Part shown: piece after piece, positions 55,822 to 64,000 of the stretch | Position numbering within the stretch: position 1 is the first letter of the stretch | Layout of the letters: the number at the start of each line of letters is the position of its first letter | Source of the DNA: Tetmemena sp. SeJ-2015 | Taxonomy: Eukaryota > Ciliophora > Spirotrichea > Sporadotrichida > Oxytrichidae | Length of the DNA: 64,000 nt | Direction of reading: 5' to 3' | Assembly: GCA_027382625.1 (NCBI GenBank) | Contig: JAJKFJ010022701.1 | Coordinates: forward strand, 1-64,000 | The notes under the pieces: model-generated | What the model was told of the DNA's origin: nothing | Database searches by the model: none | What the model saw: only the letters and a program-made list of their open reading frames with translations | Program-made: the position numbers and the translations under genes

Positions 55822-57000
55822 GAGGATGCTGTGCTTTTAAGAAGTGGGTCTGATTCCTTTAGTTCTACTTCTGAGCTTCATTATCGTAATTAGTTTAGGT
55901 GGATCTAGGGTAGTTGTCACTCTAGTCGCTACTGTAGGAGCTACCACTTCCAGAACCACTCGAGCTACTACTTCCATAAGTACTATATTGGGTGCTTTGG
56001 TTACTTGAACTTCCTCTTCCTGAATTGCTGTCAGAGGAAGAAGAACTCTAGTCTGATGATGTTCCAGAATCATTACTTTAAGAGCTTGTATCATCCGAAG
56101 AGCTTTCAGAAGAAGAGCTTGATGAAGTGCCACTTGAAGAAGAAGATTAATCACTGGATGAGCTTGATGAAGTGCCACTTGAAGAAGAAGATGAAGAATC
56201 GCTAGTGGTAGTGGAAGATGAATTGTTAGATGCCGTATAAGATGAACTGGATGTGCCTGAAGTTGAAGTAGACGAGCTGCTCGTAGTAGATGAGTATTAA
56301 TCAGTAGAGGGGTCAGAAGATGAGTTACTTGAAGTCGTGGCTGTAGATTAGCCTGAAGAACTGTCTCCAAAAGTGGTACGTGAGGAAGTTTAGAAGCGAG
56401 ACGAAGTAGCTGGATAATGGTACCAAGTTGAGTAATGAGGTTGAGATGAATCTGAGCGCAAAGAAGATCTTGGTTCTGCCATTTAAGAATAGGAAGGCCA
56501 GTCTTGCTATGAAGTTTGGGAATATCGCATTTGGTCTTGCGGATTTCCACTATGATCGGCTTCATAGCCAGTTTCAAACATCTCAACATCTTCATCCATT
56601 TACCTTGTAGGGAGAACATTTGAAGCAAATGATGATTAAAAACAATGCTTCATTAATGATTGGTGAGTCCCAATTTAGAAGGGAGGTATTTAGAATGGGT
56701 AGTGTATAATGTTTGAAGAGTCCACGTAATTTCCTTGATTACCTTGAATAATCTTCGCTTGAGGGCCGCCCACAGCTATGTTTATTGGAGATGTAAAAAT
56801 TATAGTAGGAGACTAGTTTGTCTAATTAGATTGATTCACCAAGATGTAAGGCATGAGTGCTGCACTCATTTTTGCCATAGCTGTTTAATTGTATGGATTG
56901 AAGAACGATGAGGCGATCCCGTAGGTGCTCTGGTCCGCAAGTTGCTAGTTATATTGATGCCTCTCATTTTGAGACACTAAATTCTTTAAGTTAAGAGGGA
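55822..57000 (-). CDS. Unrecognised Ser-rich protein
   Basis: N-terminal text YNQQLADQSTYGIASSFF, MSAALMPYILVNQSNQT and INIAVGGPQAKIIQGNQG. Then a very Ser-rich domain (GTSSSSSSESSSDDTSS, GSSSSSGSGSGSSYSS) and a C-terminal RNQTHFLKAQHPH. A tandem near-duplicate of the Ser/Gly/Thr unit lies at 56100-56200. Probably disordered. Ends and the start are approximate. The large minus-strand frame without Gln-coded stops in this region is a shadow of the Ser-rich frame. Confidence 0.5.
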
Positions 57001-57430
57001 CTCTATTGTTAAAAAACATGACTAACTTACTCTGTGGATGATAGCGTTAAAACTCTGAGTGTGTAGAATCTATATAATACAATTATTTATGATTTTTTAT
57101 TAAATTTAGTTTTCCTTCTCATTCCAAATTTCAAATCTGATTCTTTGGGTGTCAAGAGGTAGTCTATAATATTATTAAAATGCTAGAGTGAAGTAAAGAT
57201 GATTTATATTATTCAAACGACAAACAAAAATTAAGGGAGCTAAGTGATTTCGATATATACAATAATCGGTGTTTGACTATTATCAGCTATCCTAAGAAAT
57301 TTAAACTCATTCTCCTTACCTAATAAAATATCTAAGTAATATCTTATTATCCAGAGCGTCATTGATTTCTTTTTTAATTCCAAATTAAGCCATTTAATTT
57401 GCCAATCATTCAGTGGTAAATATAAAATTT
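57001..57430. other. Spacer, no gene seen
   Basis: AT-rich between the Ser-rich gene and the formin N-terminal MDS. Confidence 0.4.
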
Positions 57431-58553
57431 TGTTCTTGTGTATTTCAAGTTCGTATTGAAGGGAGGGTATGATTATCTTTGAGTTCTTTTGGAAATTCTT
57501 CAGCTAATGAATGATTTCAGGGTTCTTCTCCTTTGCTAGACCCCTCAAATCGTCATATATACCTAAGTTTTCAAGTCTCGCTAGAAATTTGCATAGCTTC
57601 TACTCCGAGGGGCATTTAAAGAGCAGCCAATTGATGAGAGTGAGGATATTAATTCTAAGTTCCACGTCTTGAATGCTGAGAGCATTTAACAGATTTGCAA
57701 AAGGACTTTGGTTCACTCTCCTTGCAGAGTTGATTGCAGCTTTGTTGATGCATTGAAAAGCACCCTTCATGCACTTGCAGAGCCCAATCAATATTCCAAG
57801 GGCTTGCTTCTTAATATCTACACTCTAGAGACTCAGTGCATCGTACAGCTTGGAGAAGAGGTGAGGCCTCTGCCTGATGTATTCCACTCCTGATAAGTAA
57901 ACGAAGGTGTAAGACAGACATCTCAGAGTCATAGATAGTATGGCTTGATCACTTGATCTAAGTAGAGTTAGTAACTTAGAGATTCCCTCCAATTTTATGA
58001 ACTCTTCTATCAACAAGTCCAATTCTTACTAAAAGGAAAATTTAAACTCTCTCCCTCAAACTTAGATAATGATCTTACTTTCAAGTTGTTCTAAATGCTT
58101 TAGAGCTTAAATTTAAATTAGAGGGAATAAATAAATGATCTTGTTCTTGGTTGTCTTATTTACAGTCTTGCTTTTTGTGATATCCACATTAATGGATTCA
58201 AGCTCCTTGATAAGATCAGCGGCTGCGTTATTCAAGTTTTTGTACTCGAGTTGATCGATTTCAAGTGCAACTATAATTGAAATGTCAGATGAGGGAATTA
58301 GGAAAGTAAATGCGGAACTAAGATGTGCTGTTGAATTTCAGTAGTTACCTAGGTCTTCGAATCTGGATATGAATACTCCCTATGCCTTATTCTTTAGTCC
58401 GTAGTTACGCTCATTTATGTCTTATAGAGCTTGGATGCCAAATGCCTTTCCAATTTTGGCTAATGCTTCATTTATGTTTTAAAACTCCGCCAGCTGGAGT
58501 TTGATTTGCTTGGCTGAATCCGTATCCAGAGATACAGTGACTGCCTTGGACAT
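57431..58553 (-). CDS. Formin, N-terminal (GBD/FH3 armadillo) MDS block
   Basis: ATG 58553 (MSKAVTVSLDTDSAKQIK). Helical repeats follow: LIEEFIKLEGISKLLTLL, CLSYTFVYLSGVEYIRQ, KKQALGILIGLCKCMKG and LRINILTLINWLLFKCP, ending RGLAKEKNPEIIHQLKNFQ. This is the armadillo-type FH3 layout of diaphanous-related formins, including the liNxll helix. Interruptions near 58070-58190 and 58290-58350. The 3' end carries pointer TGTTCTT (plus, 57431-57437), identical to 61012-61018 at the start of the coiled-coil block. Joining gives LEIHKNRNKELQEHCD in frame. Confidence 0.78.
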
Positions 58554-58649
58554 CTTTAGTATGATGTACTTTATAATTATAATAGATCCACTTCATATCT
58601 TATCTTAGCACAATCTTATCATTCACTCTTCTCCATGATTTTTTATAAG

Positions 58650-61018
58650 CATTATGTTTCCGATGGAGAGGATAAATCCAAAGATCTTTTTGAGGTACTT
58701 AGAATTCCTGAGCTCATCAAAGGCCTGCTCATAATACTTTTGCACATTCACAACTGAATCTCTCTTCTCGTTGAAATCGAGTTTGAATTGCCAGACCATG
58801 AGTCGCTACTTGAGTTTGCCAAAGTCCTTCAGTTAGAGGAAGTACTCTTCTCCCTTATCCCAAATTGCATCTTTGTCTTCCATGGCTTCTTAAGCGAGGC
58901 CAGCCAGTACATCTTCAGCCGGCCAGATTCTGAGCAAGGCATTTATTTAGTCTTGAGTGATCTTAATATCGTCTAAGTTAGTGGCAGATATGATAAGATC
59001 TGTGGGCTCTGGAAGTTTCTTCAGAACAATCAATATGTTCTATTGAGCAGATGCTATATAAAGTTAATAAGATAGAGAAATGATAATTACGATCGAAGTA
59101 GGTCTTCTTCTTTGCGATATTGACCACCTTTCCAGCATCTCCCGCGCTCACCACAGTTTCTTTCTTCTATATAAGTAATAAAATTAGTAAATTAGCTAAT
59201 CACTAAATGCGCTCTCCTTACCTTGTTCTCAAATTGCTCTTCTACTTCCTCTTAGTTCAGCTAAATTTCCTTGACGAAATCCCAGATTGTTTCAGTCTTG
59301 TTGGGAGCTCCTGGAGGAGCCAATAACACTCTTCTCCAATTGAAGTTTTGCATCTTTCTCACTGGTCTTATCACTGGCTTAGTAGGTTGTGGTCGTCCAA
59401 CTCCCATTCCCATGCCTGGTCCTGCCATTCCAAACCCTCCAGGGGGCAGCATCCCTGGAGCGCCTGGAGGTGGCATCATGCCTGGGGGTCCTGGAGGAGG
59501 CATCATACCAGGAGGCCCTGGAGGAGGCATCATACCAGGTGGTCCTGGAGGCCTCATTCCTGGAGGTCCAGGTGGTGGTAGCATCCCTGGGGGTCCTGGA
59601 GGTGGTAGCATCCCTGGGGGCCCTGGAGGCGGTCTCATTCCTGGAGGTCCAGGTGGTGGCAACATTCCTGGAGGACCTGGGGGAGGCAGCATTCCTGGAG
59701 GACCTGGTGGAGGCATCATCCCACCTGGTGGAGTGATCTTTTAATTCATAATGTTATCCCTATATTTCTTTAAGTGGAGGAGGTAGTCGATTCATTCCTG
59801 GTGGAGGTGGCATCATACCGTTTGGAGGAGGTGGCATCATTCCACCTGGTGGTGGAGGCATCATACCGTTAGGAGGTGGAGGCATCATACCCCCTGGAGG
59901 AGGTGGCATCCCACCAGGCGGTGGAGGCAGTAAATCAATTATAATGCACGTATTTAAATTACAGTTGACCTCCTGGAGGTGGGAGAGGCGGTCTTTAATT
60001 CATTGCTCCTGGTGGTGGGGGTGGCATCATACCTCCTGGTGGAGGTGGCATCATACCTCCAGGAGGGGGGTGGCATCATACCTCCTGGAGGAGGTGGCAT
60101 CATACCTCCTGGAGGAGGTGGCATCATTCCACTTGGTGGTGGAGGCATCATTCCGTTTGGAGGAGGTGGCATTCTCATAGCGCCTGGAGGAGGGGGCATA
60201 ATACCGACTAAAGTTGGCACTGATTATTATTGCATCATCATCTACGGTTGTCCTATTGCACTACCACTAGCTCCTGCTGAAATCTCTCCCTGTACATCAG
60301 TCATAACCTCAACTGATTTTCTCATAATGAGATCCATTGTGTCGCATTCCTGAGTAAGAGTATCACATTTCTTCTCGAATGCAGCCAAATCACTTTCCTT
60401 AAGCTTAGCTGGAGCTGGCTTATCTACAACTACCTTTTCATTCTTCTTGAGATGTAGCTCAGCTATTTAGGCTTTCTGACTTGCACAAATATCCTTAAAC
60501 TCTTGTAGCTCCTTCTCTACCTTATTGAGTTTCGTCTTGATTTATGTCTTATCTGCTTCTGCTTCCTGAAGACTCTTTTTGAGTCTCTCACACTCATCTC
60601 TCCATCTCTTAAGCTCGTCTGGAGATACCTTCGAGAGCTCTGCCACCTTAGATTGCAGATTCTGCTCTTTCTCACTGAGCTAGCTGTTCTTTAATTCTAG
60701 CTCCTTGATGAGTTGTTGCTGAGTACTGATCTTCTTATTGAGGGTGTCAATATTGAGTGAAGTTTCCTGCATGGCTTCTTTGAGATCAATGATTTCACTT
60801 TTGATCTGAGGAAGCTTGATTAGGAACTCACGCTTGTACTAGTGGAGAGGTGTGAAGGGCGAGTAGTACGTGGCCAGCTCTTTGGACATCTAGGCTATCT
60901 TCTTGTAGTTCTCTAAGTCGTCTCTCATGAGCTTGAAGAGTGATTGCTGTTCCACATAGTGCTCTATCTTCCTCTCTAGGGTATCACAATGCTCCTACAG
61001 TTCTTTATTTCTGTTCTT
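58650..61018 (-). CDS. Formin, coiled coil + FH1 + first half of FH2
   Basis: Read high to low: coiled coil (LERKIEHYVEQQSLFKLM to KKNEKVVVDKPAPAKLK), then FH1 with many PPPPGG/PPPGPPGM repeats (60.2-59.45 kb), the profilin-binding part. Next is the FH2 start KMQNFNWRRVLLAPPG, with TIWDFVKEIQLNQEEVEEQ and ILIVLKKLPEPTDLI, then FILSIGNIM. FH2 nucleates and elongates actin filaments. An intron of about 57 nt lies at 59165-59222. The block stops inside the FH2 core at pointer CATTATGTTT (58650-58659); the rest is on the plus strand at 61063. Confidence 0.88.
59440..60215. repeat. FH1 proline-repeat tract
   Basis: Tandem GGTGGNGGNGGCATC-like units (plus strand) encode polyproline on the minus strand. 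Long plus-strand Gly/Pro frames here are shadows. Confidence 0.85.
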
Positions 61019-61062
61019 ATGTTAAAATACGTTTAATTTAAGTGTAATTAGTTATATTTTGA

Positions 61063-61797
61063 AAACATAATGAATGGAGGAACTGCCAAGGGACAGGCTG
61101 ATGGGTTCTATCTGGATGCCCTCTCCAAGGCAACAACCATGAAGGACAACAACGGCAAGAACATCATGCAGATGCTGTGTGAGAAGTTTAAGAATGAGGA
61201 CGGTGAAGAATTCCTCAACATCAAGAGCGAGTTCAAGTACGTCTACATTGTCGCAGCCTACAGCTTGAAGGACGAAGATACCAAGATCAAGGAATTCAAG
61301 GGCAACTATGAGATATAATATAAAAGTATGTATAAGTTGAGAAGGCGAAAGGCAATTTCGGACAGGTAGAGAAGTTGCTACCACCTGGTTAATCACCAGA
61401 CCCCTACATCATTAAGATGATAAAAGAACCATCACAATTATAATTGTGTAGATGAGAGAGTTCCTAACATCCGCAGGTAGATCAGTTGAGGAGTCCGAGA
61501 AGAAGTACGAGAACATCAAGACCACTTACACCAAGACCTGCGAATACTTCCTCATTGATAAGGCAGACGAGAAGTCTACCAATTCAATCTTCATAAATAT
61601 GCTACAATATTCTATGATTTGAATTCAATGGAGTTCTTCAAGTTCTTCGTGCAATTTGTGGACTTAGTGGTCAAGAACATGCCCAAGGAGGAAAAGAAGC
61701 GACCTACACCAGGAGCTGCTATAAAAAAGGTTGGTTAGAAGGTATGAACAACCTAGTTGCCGAGCTTAAGATGAAGCAAGCTGCAGAGAAGAAGTGA
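61063..61797 (+). CDS. Formin, second half of FH2 and C-terminus (inverted MDS)
   Basis: Starts at pointer AAACATAATG (61063-61072), the exact inverted match of 58650-58659. Joining gives SIGNIMNGGTAKGQADGF, the GN..N.G signature of FH2. Continues LDALSKATTMKDNNGKNIM, FLNIKSEFKYVYIVAAYSL, KKYENIKTTYTKTCEYF, LIDKADEKS, EFFKFFVQFVDLVVKNMP and LVAELKMKQAAEKK, TGA 61795-61797. Breaks at 61316-61342, 61427-61455, 61590-61630 and 61729-61742 are IESs or introns. Confidence 0.9.
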
Positions 61798-62517
61798 ACA
61801 CCCACGCATTGAAATATTTGCTATTTATTGAAATAACCTTATGGCTTAAACACGATTGTCATAGTGTCTAATTTGATGATATTGTTGAGATATTGTAAAA
61901 TAAATTATAAGAAGATTGCTATGGAGAAACAATTTATCAATATATCTATCTCGGGAAGGAATATAACTGAACAAGGTGAAAGTGAAAATCCACACAGTGA
62001 GAAGATTAATGGGACGTTTGGATAAGATAGAACTAGAAACTCTTTATTCGCTCAGCAAGAATAAGATCAAACTTAAAACTAACAACAGGCTTAAAAGATT
62101 TTTGGGTCTAGCTTTTACGTGAGGAAGCAAAATTAAAACCTCTATAAGAACTTTGTAGACAGACTTAGCATCAATCAGACTAAATTCAAAACAATCAAAC
62201 CACAGACTTCTATAGTCAAATTATTTATCTTATCTATGCCAGCAAGTTATCAACCAATTCAGGTTTCACAGTTTTATTCCTTTTAATATTTTAAGTCTGT
62301 ATCATTGAGGTATCAAGCAGCAAGAGAACAGAAATTATTTCAGCCGTTTGGTTCTTAGGAAAAACGATTACTAGAGCCAATCCAACGCAACAGAAACTTT
62401 ATCTATTATTTTAATATTTTTCAATTAAACTAAATTCAAGTGAGAATACCTAAGCTGTCTCCTCATGATTAACTACTTGACCAGTCTCCTTATTTGTAGC
62501 ATAAAATATTATGCATC
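61798..62517. other. Spacer with weak coding-like pieces
   Basis: AT-rich; a few Gln/Asn-rich plus-strand stretches around 61990-62200 may be an exon or MDS of the next gene, but no frame is convincing. Confidence 0.35.
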
Positions 62518-64000
62518 ATGAGGAATTTAAAATTATTTGTTGAAAGAAAAGAAGTAATCATCTCACGAGCGATCCCCTTCACTAAGAACAAGTCCGATTG
62601 CAATTATTTTATTGTTCAGAAGAACTAAAGAAAGAGCGAACAGAATAAAGCAGTCTTCTTTAGAGGAAATAGAAATGACTTGAATAACGCAGACGTCTCG
62701 CCCAGGTCACCTTTTACTAAAACTCATTTTTCAACCATAGACCATAATCCTACTCATGAGAACTCTATTCAAAACTGGGGATCTTCAACCACCGACAGAC
62801 AAAATACTCAATTAAAATTTAATACATTATTTAAGCTTATTGATTCTATATCTATGAAAGAATAATGGATATTTATTTATACTGGGTAGAATGATTCGTC
62901 AAATGAGAGGAACAACGCTTCCAGAGACTCACTCTCAGTAGATCAGTCACTGCAGCATCAGATCCTTAAAAACAAAACTTACAACCTCAAGAGGACTCTC
63001 CCCTCTCTGCTTTTGGACAAATAGGATCAAGATCCCTTCAGCCAACAACTCACTGTCAAATGCTTCAATGATAAAGTAAAGAGTATATATTTACTGCTCA
63101 TTTATATGACTCTTTCAAGATAAGACAACAGCTTAAGAAATACACAGATAACCATTTTTAATTAAACCTTAATTGCGTTCTAATTTGATAACTTGTACTA
63201 CTTGGACGAGGAGAATAGAAAGATAAAGTACACAGCCAAGTACTCCAAGAACAATTAGCAAGAATAGGAAAAATCACAGACACATAGCTCTATCTAAAAT
63301 CACTCATAACAATAAATATGCAAACACAAAATTAAGTTCCCTCAAACCACCAGTCATCTTGATTACTTATAAATAAGGTTATTTAAATCATCTAAGATAT
63401 AAGGAATCTTAATTCAATAAGACCTAGCAAGCTCCATTTTACAAACAGAAAGGCAAGAATCCTTTTCGTGTTAAGGATACAAGCCAGGATAATGATTACA
63501 GCTTTGAAGAAGATGAGTCTTCGTTGTAGGAGTTTGAGAAATCACAGGCTCTTCTGGAAGAAATAGAATCAGGATAGGTTGAAAAGACCTACAAAGATCT
63601 TCTAAGAGTTGTGACCTAGCAGACTAGGAGGGTCTGTTTAGACTAGAAAAGCGCACCACTACAGAGGAAGAATTTGATGAGGCAGCGTCTGAACAACACA
63701 ACTGAGGATAGCATGCTACAAATTGAGCTTTTGGATGCAAAGAATGCAGATTCAAAATTCGGAATCAGTAAAGACTAGAATCTTCAATAATCTATAATGT
63801 CAAAGGATGCAAGGTTTGACACGCATATCTCTATAATTGGAGATAATAAGCATAAACTATTCCCTAATCGATTTGAGACGATTTAAAGCCTAGAGGAGAC
63901 TAAAAGAATCACTAGTAAAAAACTTAATCAACTATTCCAAAGAAAGCTAAATAAGAGTAAAGATACAGCCATCAACAGCAGATACTATCGCAACTATGGA
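62518..64000 (+). CDS. Unrecognised Gln/Asn-rich protein, runs off right edge
   Basis: ATG 62518 (MRNLKLFVERKEVIISRA) opens about 300 codons without a TGA, using many TAA/TAG as Gln. It includes FFRGNRNDLNNADVSPRS, LKRTLPSLLLDKQDQDPF and FQFDNLYYLDEENRK. Near 63370-63430 the frame shifts (probable IES) into QAPFYKQKGKNPFRVKD, continuing RVVTQQTRRVCLDQKSAP and RFETIQSLEETKRITSK to the window end. No domain recognised. The long uninterrupted frame contrasts with the IES-dense genes elsewhere. Confidence 0.55.

Noticed and set aside
55837..56628. 263-codon minus-strand frame without Gln-coded stops
   Set aside because: Leu/His-rich shadow of the Ser-rich frame, which has natural composition and extends both ways.
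59261..60353. Long plus-strand Gly/Pro-rich frames
   Set aside because: Antisense shadows of the formin FH1 polyproline tract.
1..64000. CRISPR arrays, operons, ribosome binding sites, prokaryotic features
   Set aside because: None seen; introns and genetic code show a eukaryotic ciliate.

Overview
The window reads as germline (micronuclear) DNA of a spirotrich/hypotrich ciliate of the Oxytricha/Stylonychia type. In every recognisable gene TAA and TAG encode Gln and only TGA stops. Real GT-AG introns of 30-120 nt occur. In addition, coding frames are broken again and again by short AT-rich inserts flanked by 3-8 bp direct repeats (pointers). Deleting one repeat plus the insert restores the frame and a conserved protein motif. 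These are internal eliminated sequences (IESs) separating macronuclear-destined segments (MDSs). Germline status and genetic code are seen directly; the genus is inference.

Layout. 0-4.7 kb: two unrecognised genes (minus, then plus). 5.0-6.1: EF-hand protein. 6.5-7.5: N-terminal half of a CDPK-like kinase. 7.7-12.95: Trf4/TENT4-type poly(A) polymerase with at least seven IESs. 13.8-26.0: one calcium-dependent protein kinase on the minus strand, stretched over 12 kb because one IES (5.5 kb) carries a Tc1/IS630-like transposon and another (4.4 kb) carries a zinc-finger/kinase gene. 26.5-29.7: mucolipin-like TRP channel. 29.8-35.4: DNA primase small subunit, scrambled around an Ist3/RBMX2-like splicing factor and an unknown gene. 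36-37.7: CFAP97-like segments. 37.8-40.1: histidine acid phosphatase with its middle on the opposite strand. 40.3-49.2 plus 54.5-55.3: Piezo channel with its C-terminal segment displaced. 49.2-49.6: Pin1-type parvulin. 50-54.3: a Ser-rich protein and a coiled-coil/RING protein. 55.8-57: Ser-rich protein. 57.4-61.8: formin, scrambled with an inversion. 62.5-end: partial Gln-rich protein.

The main result is that at least four neighbouring conserved genes (primase, acid phosphatase, Piezo, formin) are present as permuted and/or inverted MDSs. For primase and formin the exact pointer repeats that join the pieces can be read. For the phosphatase and Piezo the displacement is shown by homology and the pointers remain open. 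Coordinates of IES-broken genes span first to last base in the germline; the mature reading frame exists only after rearrangement. Family assignments rest on motifs read by eye, not on a search.
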